Positions 1-5,208 of a stretch of DNA of 5,208 bases are shown one piece after another. Positions within the stretch are counted from its first letter, which is position 1; every line of letters begins with the position of its first letter. The DNA is from RGIG4103 sp045644605. GTDB taxonomy: Bacteria > Bacillota > Clostridia > RUG12999. The position numbers and the translations under genes were made by a program. The stretch is from positions 1 through 5,208 of the forward strand of contig JAZRHB010000072.1 of NCBI GenBank assembly GCA_045644605.1, in the 5' to 3' direction. Below the pieces are notes generated by a model that was given only the letters and a program-made list of their open reading frames with translations, was not told where the DNA came from and did not search any database.

Positions 1-25
1 AGTGAAAATCTATAACCTCGGGCAT
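1..25 (-). CDS. Possible first codons of the next gene downstream of ileS (partial)
   Basis: An ATG lies 2 nt after the ileS stop codon and opens a frame reading MPEVIDFH up to the window edge. A purine-rich stretch (gaagggg) inside the last ileS codons could be its ribosome binding site, though the spacing is rather long. In related Firmicutes the gene after ileS is often lspA (signal peptidase II), but these eight residues show no lspA signature. They are too few to assign any family. The start could also be chance. Confidence 0.3.
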
Positions 26-27
26 TT

Positions 28-2808
28 TTATTCGCCTGCCCCTTCGGGAACTGCAGCTGCGCAGCGGCTACAGAGTGTAGGATGATTTGCATCCGAGCCT
101 ACTGTTTCGCTGAACATCCAGCAGCGTTCACATTTTTCGCCGGCTGCTGCCGCAACTTTTACTTTTATTCCAAATTCGCCTTCAAATGCGCCGTCTGCCG
201 TGCCTTCTTCTACTTTTGCGCCGGACACAATGAAGAGAGTTTTAAGCATATCTTCATTTTCTTTAAGGAAATTGTATTTATTGCCTTCGGCATAAATTGT
301 AACGTCTGCACCGAGTGAGTGGCCGATTACCTTTGCATTTCTTGCTTCTTCAAGAGCCTTCTGAACGTCTGCTCTTGCAGCAATAAGGTCAGCATATTTG
401 TTTTCAAGGGCATCACTGTCATATGCCGGATTTACTTTCGGCATATCATTGAAAAGAACAGAGCCGGTATTATCTTCTTTTCCGTGCGGCATAAACTTCC
501 ACATTTCTTCGGAAGAAAATGCAATAATCGGTGACATCATTCTTACAAGTGCGTTAAGAATGGTGTACATTGCGCTCTGCGCACTGCGTCTTGCCACACC
601 ATCTGCTTTTTCTGTGTAGAGACGGTCTTTTATAACATCAAGGTAGAAGTTACTCATATCAACTACGCAGAAAGCGTGAAGTGCATGGTAAACAACGTGG
701 AAATCAAATGCGTTGTAAGCTTCTTCAACTTTCTTAACAAGAGCGTTTAATTTCATAAGTGCCCATTTGTCAAGTTCCTGCATATTTTCATAGATAACCG
801 AATCTGTATCAGGGTTGAAATCGCTTAAGTTACCTATCATATATCTTGCTGTGTTACGGATTTTTCTGTAACCTTCCGCAAGCTGAGCAAGGATGTCTTT
901 TGAAATTTTTACGTCGGATTTATAGTCGGATGACGCAATCCACATACGGAGGATATCCGCACCGTTTGCTTTAATTACTTCATGCGGGTCAATACCGTTA
1001 CCGAGTGATTTGGACATTTTTCTGCGTTCTTCATCAATTACCATACCGTGTGTAAGAACGGATTTGTACGGTGCTTTGCCTTTTGTAGCAATGCTTGTGA
1101 GAAGTGATGACTGGAACCATCCTCTGTACTGGTCGTTACCTTCAAGATAAAGGTCGGCAACATCGCCATAGCCACGATCTTCAATAACTGCACCGTGAGA
1201 TGAACCGGAGTCAAACCAAACGTCCATAATGTCAGTTTCTTTTGTGAACTTATCGCATCCGCATTCGCATTTGAATGCGCCGCCTAATATTTCGTCTGCA
1301 TCAAGAGCAAACCAGCTGTCCGGACCTTTTTCCCTAAACATATCCGCAACAAGCTTTATTGTATCTTTATTTATGAGTTCTTTTCCGCAATCTTTACAAT
1401 AGAAAATCGGAATCGGCACACCCCACACTCTCTGTCTGGAGATACACCAGTCACTTCTGTCGCCAACCATGTTGCTTATACGAAGTTCGCCCCATGACGG
1501 AATCCACTCTACACCTTTAATTGCTTCAAGAGCAGCTTCTTTTATGCTGTCAACAGATGCAAACCACTGTTCTGTTGCTCGATAGATAATTGGTTTTTTA
1601 CATCTCCAGCAATGCGGATATGAGTGAGTAATTGTTTTCATTGAAAGAAGATGTCCTGTTTCTTTGAGGTCTTCAAGAATTGCTTTGTTGGATTCTTCGT
1701 AGAAAAGTCCTGCAAATTTACCCGCATCTTCTGTGAGATAGCCTTTTGCGTCAACCGGAACAACATTTCCGATTTCAGGATATTTCTGGCATACAATATA
1801 GTCTTCCATACCGTGGCCGGGAGCTGTGTGTACACATCCGCTACCCGCTTCAAGTGTAACGTGGTCGCCCACGATTACAAGAGAATCTCTGTCAAGGAAC
1901 GGGTGACGGCATGTGATATATTCAAGGTCTGCGCCTTTATAGGTTCTGATAACTTCATAGTTTTCGATACCTGCATCTGCACAAACAGTATCAACAAGCT
2001 CGGATGCAAAGATATATGCTTCATTTCCCACTTTAACAAGGCTGTATTCAAAATCTGCATTAAGACAGATTGCAAGGTTAGCAGGAAGTGTCCATGTGGT
2101 TGTTGTCCAGATTACGAAGAATACTTTTTCGGCTACACCGTCAAACATTCCTTTTCCGTCATTAACGGGGAATTTAACGTAAATTGTTGCTGTTTCGTCG
2201 TCCTGATATTCGATTTCCGCTTCAGCAAGGGCTGTTTCACAGTCGCTACACCAGTAAACCGGTTTAAGTCCTTTATAGATAAGACCTTTTTCAGCCATCT
2301 GTCCGAACATTTCAATCTGTTTTGCAACATAGTTGTTGTCAAGAGTGATGTACGGATTTTCCCAGTCGCCGATTACACCGAGACGTTTAAACTGCTCTCT
2401 TTGTGTATCAACATATTTAAGGGCAAATTCACGGCAGGTTTCACGGAATTTAACAATTCCTGCCTGCGCCGGATTGATACCAAGCTTTTTGATTGCCTGT
2501 TTTTCAATAGGAAGACCATGAGTATCCCAACCCGGAATATAAGAAGCTTTGAAGCCACTCATATTCTTTTGTCTTACAATAATGTCCTTAAGTATTTTGT
2601 TCATTGTATGACCCAGATGTATGTCACCGTTTGCATACGGAGGGCCGTCATGAAGAACATATGAAGGTTTACCTTCATTACGTTTCATAAGCTCGTCATA
2701 AATTTTGTCCTGTTCCCATTTTTCAAGAATCTGCGGTTCTTTCTGAGGGAGGTTTGCCCTCATTGAAAATTCGGTTTGCGGCAGATTCAGTGTTTTGCCA
2801 TAATCCAT
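28..2808 (-). CDS. ileS: Isoleucyl-tRNA synthetase, bacterial type, complete
   Basis: This is the cytoplasmic class I enzyme that activates isoleucine with ATP, loads it onto tRNA-Ile and edits mischarged valine. At 926 residues it has the usual bacterial length. The sequence shows the HIGH signature as HLGH (64-67), followed by PGWDTHGLPIE (92-102). The CP1 editing domain has WTTTTWTLPAN (234-244) and HTAPGHGMEDY (327-337); H327 and D336 match the conserved editing His and Asp of the family. Next come a catalytic-core segment with SDWCISRQRVWGVPIP (452-467) and the KMSKS loop (597-601). An anticodon-binding helical region follows. A C-terminal zinc finger has Cys pairs at 893/896 and 913/916. 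This layout fits the ordinary IleS1 type rather than the mupirocin-resistant IleS2 type. The ATG overlaps the divIVA stop by 1 nt (TAATG), with aaagga inside divIVA as the probable ribosome binding site. No key residue appears to be missing. Confidence 0.98.
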   Translation of the reverse strand: MDYGKTLNLPQTEFSMRANLPQKEPQILEKWEQDKIYDELMKRNEGKPSYVLHDGPPYANGDIHLGHTMNKILKDIIVRQKNMSGFKASYIPGWDTHGLPIEKQAIKKLGINPAQAGIVKFRETCREFALKYVDTQREQFKRLGVIGDWENPYITLDNNYVAKQIEMFGQMAEKGLIYKGLKPVYWCSDCETALAEAEIEYQDDETATIYVKFPVNDGKGMFDGVAEKVFFVIWTTTTWTLPANLAICLNADFEYSLVKVGNEAYIFASELVDTVCADAGIENYEVIRTYKGADLEYITCRHPFLDRDSLVIVGDHVTLEAGSGCVHTAPGHGMEDYIVCQKYPEIGNVVPVDAKGYLTEDAGKFAGLFYEESNKAILEDLKETGHLLSMKTITHSYPHCWRCKKPIIYRATEQWFASVDSIKEAALEAIKGVEWIPSWGELRISNMVGDRSDWCISRQRVWGVPIPIFYCKDCGKELINKDTIKLVADMFREKGPDSWFALDADEILGGAFKCECGCDKFTKETDIMDVWFDSGSSHGAVIEDRGYGDVADLYLEGNDQYRGWFQSSLLTSIATKGKAPYKSVLTHGMVIDEERRKMSKSLGNGIDPHEVIKANGADILRMWIASSDYKSDVKISKDILAQLAEGYRKIRNTARYMIGNLSDFNPDTDSVIYENMQELDKWALMKLNALVKKVEEAYNAFDFHVVYHALHAFCVVDMSNFYLDVIKDRLYTEKADGVARRSAQSAMYTILNALVRMMSPIIAFSSEEMWKFMPHGKEDNTGSVLFNDMPKVNPAYDSDALENKYADLIAARADVQKALEEARNAKVIGHSLGADVTIYAEGNKYNFLKENEDMLKTLFIVSGAKVEEGTADGAFEGEFGIKVKVAAAAGEKCERCWMFSETVGSDANHPTLCSRCAAAVPEGAGE

Positions 2809-3275
2809 TAACTATCAGTCCTTTCGGTGTCTTCCGGTATGTTTTCTATAGTGTTTATAATACCCTGAAGCAGCGCAAGCATCTGCTTTTTATAGCTGCT
2901 TATCTGTATTTTTACTTCTGTCAGCTCGCCCCTTGCATCGGCTAATTCCTGACGTGCTTCTTCAATCATTTTATTTGCCTTCAGTTCGGCTTCGTCAGTA
3001 ATTATCTTTGCTCTGTCGTGCGCTGCAGATTTAAGCTCGTCGCTTGTTGTCTGTGCAACAATAAGCGTACTCTGGAGGACCTCCTCCATTGATTTATATT
3101 TTGTAACCGCAGAAGAAAGCATATTCACTTTATCTTTCAGCGATACATTTTCCATATATATAGTTCTGTAATCCTGCAGGAGCATTGACATAAATTCGTC
3201 AATTTCCTCGCGGTCGTATCCGCCGAACGCAGTTTTTCTGAACTCTTTTTTTTCAATATCTATAGGTGAAATCAT
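2808..3275 (-). CDS. divIVA: DivIVA-family cell-division/polarity protein
   Basis: DivIVA proteins are coiled-coil scaffolds that bind strongly curved membrane at septa and poles and recruit partners such as division-site regulators. This 155-residue protein begins with the lipid-binding domain: SPIDIEKKEF (3-12), then FGGYDREEIDEFM (17-29). F17 lines up with the membrane-inserting Phe of Bacillus subtilis DivIVA. The Arg that follows it there is Gly18 here. From about residue 33 to 135 the chain is Glu/Lys/Ala/Leu-rich and looks like a long coiled coil; the tail (145-155) is acidic and probably disordered. The start is backed by a gggagtg ribosome binding site 5 nt upstream. It lies 15 nt after ylmH and overlaps ileS by 1 nt. 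The exact role (polar targeting or general septal scaffold) cannot be read from sequence; a GpsB-like role is less likely given the gene position. Confidence 0.93.
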   Translation of the reverse strand: MISPIDIEKKEFRKTAFGGYDREEIDEFMSMLLQDYRTIYMENVSLKDKVNMLSSAVTKYKSMEEVLQSTLIVAQTTSDELKSAAHDRAKIITDEAELKANKMIEEARQELADARGELTEVKIQISSYKKQMLALLQGIINTIENIPEDTERTDS

Positions 3276-3280
3276 ATTAT

Positions 3281-3287
3281 CACTCCC
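3281..3287 (-). promoter_or_regulatory. Ribosome binding site of divIVA
   Basis: The minus strand reads gggagtg, then ataat, then the ATG. This is a good purine-rich match with 5 nt spacing and fixes the divIVA start within the 15 nt gap after ylmH. Confidence 0.75.
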
Positions 3288-3290
3288 ACA

Positions 3291-4019
3291 CTAAACTAAT
3301 TTTCTTAAATTTATAATGCTTCTTCCTTTTCGGGATGTACCCGCTTCTCCGTCAAAAATAAATTTCCCGAGACCGCGGATTGAAATTACGTCTCCTTCTT
3401 TCAGCAGCTTTGACGTATCCTGTATTTCCTTTGCGTTGAGCTTCACATATCCACTGCGGAGCAGTTCCGCTGCGGCACTTCGGCCCGTATTTTTAAGAAA
3501 CGAAACAATGCAGTCAATCCTGCAGGAAGCAACCGTTCCCCTTAGTTCAAGGTAGTTTTGTTTTATATCAATGCCGTCAAGCGAAGAAAGAATTTCAACG
3601 CTTACGGTTGATTTTGCCACCTGCGTCAGATTTTCTTTGATAAAAGGCGCAATTTCGCTAAGGCAAAACACAACCGCAAAGGAGCCGCAGGGCGCAATAT
3701 CCCCTATTACTTCGCGTTTAAGGCCAAGTCCCATAAGAGAGCCGAGATAATCACGGTGGTCATAAAGCTTTTTGTCGGTTGATGTTATTTTTATGGCAGA
3801 AACAGTGTCATAAAAATCTGTTTCTTCTGCCCAGTCAGGCAAAAACATAAGTATTTTTCTGCCTGCGCCTTCGTATCCGCCCCAGAACGCCGATGATTTG
3901 AATTGAAGTCCAACCTGCTCCTCTATACCGAGAAATTTTGAAAATGTGGGTACATTTTTATCATCTCTCTTGCGGGCAAGGTCTGAGAGACGGTTATAAA
4001 AAAGCTTATCCTCATCCAT
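3291..4019 (-). CDS. ylmH: YlmH-family S4 RNA-binding protein
   Basis: YlmH is a cytoplasmic RNA-binding protein of the division cluster. In Bacillus subtilis it has been linked to ribosome-associated quality control of stalled 50S subunits, where its S4 domain resembles that of RqcP. The protein has 242 residues, close to the family length. The N-terminal part carries family-type sequence: VPTFSKFLGIEEQ (23-35), FWGGYEGAGRKI (45-56), and the strongly conserved block HRDYLGSLMGLGLKREVIGD (88-107). VASCRID (163-169) leads into the S4 fold (about 178-225), with GRSAAAELLRSGYVKLN (179-195) and the GDVISIRGLGKF strand region (209-220). A basic tail (230-241) could add RNA contacts. The start lies 1 nt after the ylmG stop (TAATATG). 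The only upstream purine motif is a weak ggtg inside ylmG, so translational coupling to ylmG is likely. The functional link is family knowledge; the sequence itself shows only the domain layout. Confidence 0.94.
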   Translation of the reverse strand: MDEDKLFYNRLSDLARKRDDKNVPTFSKFLGIEEQVGLQFKSSAFWGGYEGAGRKILMFLPDWAEETDFYDTVSAIKITSTDKKLYDHRDYLGSLMGLGLKREVIGDIAPCGSFAVVFCLSEIAPFIKENLTQVAKSTVSVEILSSLDGIDIKQNYLELRGTVASCRIDCIVSFLKNTGRSAAAELLRSGYVKLNAKEIQDTSKLLKEGDVISIRGLGKFIFDGEAGTSRKGRSIINLRKLV

Positions 4020-4020
4020 A

Positions 4021-4308
4021 TTAAAACACCAACATAAGTATTGTAAAAATAATGTTTCTTACAACATTAAGAAGTATAAGCAGTATGATTGGCGAAAAGT
4101 CAAGTGGCATAGAGCCAAAAGGCGTTTTTGCCATAAGCTTTCTTATCGGGCTTAAAAACGGTTCAATCAAAGAATGCACCATATAAAGAATTCTGGCTAT
4201 AAACGGTTTTGAGTATAAAAACGGAAGCCAGCTTGCAAATACATCAATAAGCACAAGAGTATATATTATATTAAAAAGTGCATTTATTGCATAAATAACT
4301 GCTAACAA
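4021..4308 (-). CDS. ylmG: YggT/YlmG-family small membrane protein
   Basis: This 95-residue integral membrane protein belongs to the YggT family, found in division clusters and in plastids, where it affects nucleoid and septum organisation; its molecular activity is not settled. Two hydrophobic helices are visible, about 2-28 and 71-94. The connecting loop carries the family signature: EPFLSPIRKL (49-58) and PLDFSPI (68-74), the latter leading into the second helix. Length is typical. The start is TTG, chosen because aaagggtgg sits 5 nt upstream and the family pattern begins right there; there is no in-frame ATG nearby. ylmH follows after 1 nt. Upstream lies the repeat-bearing gap that separates it from sepF. 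Confidence 0.93.
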   Translation of the reverse strand: MLAVIYAINALFNIIYTLVLIDVFASWLPFLYSKPFIARILYMVHSLIEPFLSPIRKLMAKTPFGSMPLDFSPIILLILLNVVRNIIFTILMLVF

Positions 4309-4313
4309 TTATA

Positions 4314-4322
4314 CCACCCTTT
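4314..4322 (-). promoter_or_regulatory. Ribosome binding site that sets the TTG start of ylmG
   Basis: The minus strand reads aaagggtgg, then tataa, then TTG. The strong purine run with 5 nt spacing is the main reason to accept a TTG initiation codon for ylmG. The first part of this string also resembles the T-box AGGGTGG motif, but the rest of the T-box consensus is absent. Confidence 0.75.
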
Positions 4323-4384
4323 AAGCCGATGGGAATCGAGCCCCATAAGCCTTAAACTTGTTAAATTTTTATTCTTGTAATTTG

Positions 4385-4423
4385 TCGTCCTCGCAAGGCG
4401 TCAGCCTGGCTTCGTCCTTCGCA
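4385..4423. repeat. GC-richer direct repeat inside the sepF-ylmG gap
   Basis: tcgtcctcgca (4385-4395) recurs as tcgtccttcgca (4412-4423) with one inserted base. Between them lies aggcgtcagcct (4396-4407), a short hairpin-capable palindrome, overlapped by agcctggct (4403-4411). The block is clearly richer in G and C than the surrounding AT-rich sequence, which suggests a structured core within the element. Confidence 0.55.
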
Positions 4424-4428
4424 TTCCA

Positions 4429-4434
4429 ATTATA
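4429..4434 (-). promoter_or_regulatory. Weak candidate -10 box upstream of ylmG
   Basis: The minus strand reads TATAAT in the context tatataattgg, about 120 nt before the ylmG start. No good -35 box stands at 16-19 nt upstream; the nearest candidates (gacctt, tcgacc) are poor and the second is too far away. In AT-rich sequence such a hexamer is expected by chance, so a secondary promoter for ylmG-ylmH-divIVA-ileS is only a possibility. Confidence 0.2.
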
Positions 4435-4463
4435 TAAAATTTTCCTGCGTTTAAGGTCGAAGA

Positions 4464-4570
4464 GTTTAAAACCTTTAAATTTTGATGGAAAACAAAGAAA
4501 ATTCAAGAATAATACTCGCGTATATTTGCAGAATTTTCTGCAGTATTACGCAAAATTTATGGTTTTAAAC
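4464..4570. repeat. Inverted repeat with arms of 20-21 nt
   Basis: The left arm (4464-4484) begins gtttaaaacc and ends taaattttg. The right arm (4551-4570) is its reverse complement apart from one mismatch or indel in the middle. The arms flank a smaller hairpin at 4510-4548. No T-run follows on either strand, so this is not a typical intrinsic terminator. Confidence 0.65.
4510..4548. repeat. Hairpin centred on tgcagaa-tt-ttctgca
   Basis: tgcagaa (4527-4533) and ttctgca (4536-4542) form a perfect 7 bp inverted repeat around a 2 nt centre; an RNA would open a few pairs to form the loop. The outer stem can close in two ways: gcgta (4518-4522) with tacgc (4547-4551), or taatact (4510-4516) with agtatta (4542-4548). 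No poly-T tract follows in either direction. Confidence 0.6.
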
Positions 4571-4599
4571 CTTGTGGTGTTCTATTCCACTCGGCTTCA

Positions 4600-5034
4600 T
4601 CAGGAATTCCAGAGAAATCCTTTGCTTTTAAGCTCGTCACGAAAATCGCTCATTATTGTTACGTTATACGGAGCAAACAGATAGATGCTTGTTGCAATCT
4701 GCTGAATGTTTCCGCCGAGAGCGTAGATAGCACCGTTTAAGAAATCAAATATCTTTTTAGCCTGTTCCTTTTCCATAAGCTCAAGGTTGATAACAACAGG
4801 TTTTCTTTCTTTAAGATGGTCGGCAATTTCTTTTGCTTCATCAAATGTTTCAGGTTGAATTACAACAACCCTGAACTGTGTTGTTGTGTTGATATCTACA
4901 ACCTTACTGCGTCTGAAAGAAGGTGTTTCCTCTGTTCTTACCGGAGCGGAAACTTCTTCGTATTCTTCGAAATCGTCCTCTTCGTTTGTGTTAATACCCA
5001 GTGTGTTTAAAAGTTTGGAAGTTAATTTACCCAT
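4600..5034 (-). CDS. sepF: SepF cell-division protein
   Basis: SepF is a peripheral membrane protein that binds the C-terminal tail of FtsZ and tethers and bundles FtsZ filaments at midcell. The 144-residue sequence has the expected three parts. First is a short amphipathic N-terminal helix (MGKLTSKLLNTLGI, 1-14) for membrane binding. Next is an acidic, flexible linker (about 17-43). Last is the SepF core (about 53-130) with VIQPETFDEAKEIADHLKE (58-76), VVINLELME (80-88), DFLNGAIYALGGNIQ (97-111) and SIYLFAPYNVTI (116-127). The glycine-rich turn near 107-108 belongs to the region used for dimer and polymer contacts in the family. A strong ribosome binding site precedes the ATG. It follows yggS after 20 nt, as usual for the cluster. 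The C-terminal tail after residue 130 is short and less conserved. Confidence 0.96.
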   Translation of the reverse strand: MGKLTSKLLNTLGINTNEEDDFEEYEEVSAPVRTEETPSFRRSKVVDINTTTQFRVVVIQPETFDEAKEIADHLKERKPVVINLELMEKEQAKKIFDFLNGAIYALGGNIQQIATSIYLFAPYNVTIMSDFRDELKSKGFLWNS

Positions 5035-5042
5035 AATATTTT

Positions 5043-5049
5043 CCTCCTT
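5043..5049 (-). promoter_or_regulatory. Ribosome binding site of sepF
   Basis: The minus strand reads aaggagg, a near-perfect Shine-Dalgarno sequence, 8 nt before the sepF ATG. It occupies the middle of the 20 nt gap after yggS, leaving no room for a separate promoter. Confidence 0.85.
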
Positions 5050-5054
5050 GCATT

Positions 5055-5208
5055 TTATCTATTTCCAAAGATTGCCCTTCCCACTCTTACCATGGTAGAG
5101 CCTTCTTCAATAGCAATTTCATAATCGTTTGTCATACCCATCGAAAGATGCTGCATAACAGTATTATTATACTTCTCTTCTTTCTTTTTTTCAAACAAAA
5201 TCCGAAGT
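5055..5208 (-). CDS. yggS: YggS/YlmE-family pyridoxal phosphate homeostasis protein (C-terminal fragment)
   Basis: Only the last 50 codons are in the window; the rest lies beyond the right edge. The frame reads through the family's C-terminal hallmarks, LSMGMTNDYEIAIEEGST (21-38 of the fragment) and MVRVGRAIFGNR, then TAA. These form part of the pocket around the PLP phosphate in the TIM-barrel fold of this alanine-racemase-like family. Members bind PLP without known enzymatic activity and influence vitamin B6 and amino-acid balance. In Firmicutes the gene (ylmE) sits directly before sepF, as here. The segment before the motif is rich in Lys and Glu (EKKKEEKYNN), a normal surface region for the family. 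The reading frame is intact within the visible part. Confidence 0.93.
   Translation of the reverse strand, partial: LRILFEKKKEEKYNNTVMQHLSMGMTNDYEIAIEEGSTMVRVGRAIFGNR

Larger units (their letters stand above)
4369..4512. repeat. Long-range inverted repeat, 14 bp arms with a 1 nt bulge
   Basis: ttattcttgtaattt (4369-4383) is the reverse complement of aaattcaagaataa (4499-4512) except for one extra t. The arms are 115 nt apart and interleave with the 4464-4570 inverted repeat, so both pairings could form in one RNA only as a pseudoknot or as alternatives. Confidence 0.6.
4352..4575. repeat. Structured AT-rich repeat unit between sepF and ylmG, possible small non-autonomous element
   Basis: This stretch fills most of the 291 bp gap (4309-4599) and shows no convincing gene. 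The motif ttaaa-N(4-5)-taaatttt occurs three times: plus strand at 4352-4369 and 4466-4483, and minus strand at 4552-4568. The outer copies therefore act as imperfect terminal inverted repeats, and the middle copy pairs with the right one. Further pairing segments lie in between. An imperfect direct repeat, ttaaacttgt (4352-4361) and ttaaaccttgt (4565-4575), brackets the unit and partly overlaps those termini. This layout resembles a MITE or REP-like dispersed sequence inserted in an operon. The neighbouring genes in this cluster are otherwise packed within 20 nt, so a gap of this size stands out. AT-rich composition makes some of the matches weak. Copy number in the genome is unknown, so mobility is inference. 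A structured leader RNA for ylmG is the main alternative. Confidence 0.5.

Noticed and set aside
1651..2664. Long plus-strand open frame of 337 codons opposite ileS
   Set aside because: It lies entirely antisense to a well-conserved ileS, has an unlikely Cys/Phe-rich composition and shows no recognisable family. It is a shadow produced by ileS codon usage.
4308..4313. TATAAT hexamer overlapping the ylmG start region
   Set aside because: It falls between the ribosome binding site and the start codon, so a promoter here could not serve ylmG with its ribosome binding site; it is an AT-rich coincidence.
4311..4322. AGGGTGG string resembling the T-box antiterminator motif
   Set aside because: The following bases are TATAATTG, not the ACCGCG part of the consensus. 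No stem I or specifier loop was recognised upstream, and the position fits the ylmG ribosome binding site.
4323..4350. T-arm-like palindrome on the minus strand (atggg, gctcgatt, cccat)
   Set aside because: The loop resembles a tRNA T-loop, but the 5 bp stem leaves an 8 nt loop and no matching acceptor, D-arm or anticodon arm is present. It is not a tRNA gene.
4510..4570. Intrinsic terminator after sepF
   Set aside because: Hairpins exist, but no T-run follows them on the minus strand, and the downstream genes would need another promoter that is not evident.
4358..4684. Plus-strand open frame of 108 codons across the sepF-ylmG gap
   Set aside because: It starts at TTG without a good ribosome binding site, runs through the repeat element and then antisense into sepF. 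It is better seen as a by-product of the repeat, though copies of the element could make such frames recur in annotations.
5090..5097. Perfect palindrome accatggt
   Set aside because: It lies in conserved yggS codons (Ser-Thr-Met-Val) and is explained by coding sequence.

Overview
The window holds the distal, conserved part of a Firmicutes cell-division cluster, all read from the minus strand. In transcription order (high to low coordinates) it contains: the 3' end of yggS/ylmE, then sepF (ylmF), a structured non-coding gap of about 290 bp, ylmG (YggT family), ylmH (S4-domain protein), divIVA and ileS. At the very left edge there may be the first codons of one more gene. This order, with ileS directly behind divIVA, suggests a low-to-moderate GC Gram-positive bacterium of the class Clostridia. 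An Oscillospiraceae/Ruminococcaceae-type gut anaerobe is my best guess, from gene order and protein character only; there is no rRNA in the window.

Layout. 5055-5208 is the partial yggS C-terminus. 5035-5054 carries a strong ribosome binding site. 4600-5034 is sepF. 4309-4599 is the only sizeable gap: it holds an AT-rich set of interleaved inverted and direct repeats (about 4352-4575) that looks like a small non-autonomous element or dispersed repeat, followed by the ribosome binding site and TTG start of ylmG. 4021-4308 is ylmG, and ylmH (3291-4019) begins 1 nt past its stop. divIVA (2808-3275) begins 15 nt after ylmH. ileS (28-2808) starts inside the divIVA stop codon (TAATG). From ylmG to ileS the genes are so tightly packed that translational coupling and one transcript are likely.

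How the genes relate. SepF anchors and bundles FtsZ at the membrane. YlmG is a small two-helix membrane protein of the same cluster. DivIVA recognises curved membrane at poles and septa. YlmH is an RNA-binding S4 protein linked to ribosome-associated quality control, and YggS handles pyridoxal phosphate balance. IleS charges tRNA-Ile. No T-box leader is visible in front of ileS, so its expression seems tied to the division operon, at least within this window.

I see no phage, defence, CRISPR or biosynthetic system here, and all the coding genes are ordinary family members. The one element that known genes do not explain is the repeat structure between sepF and ylmG.
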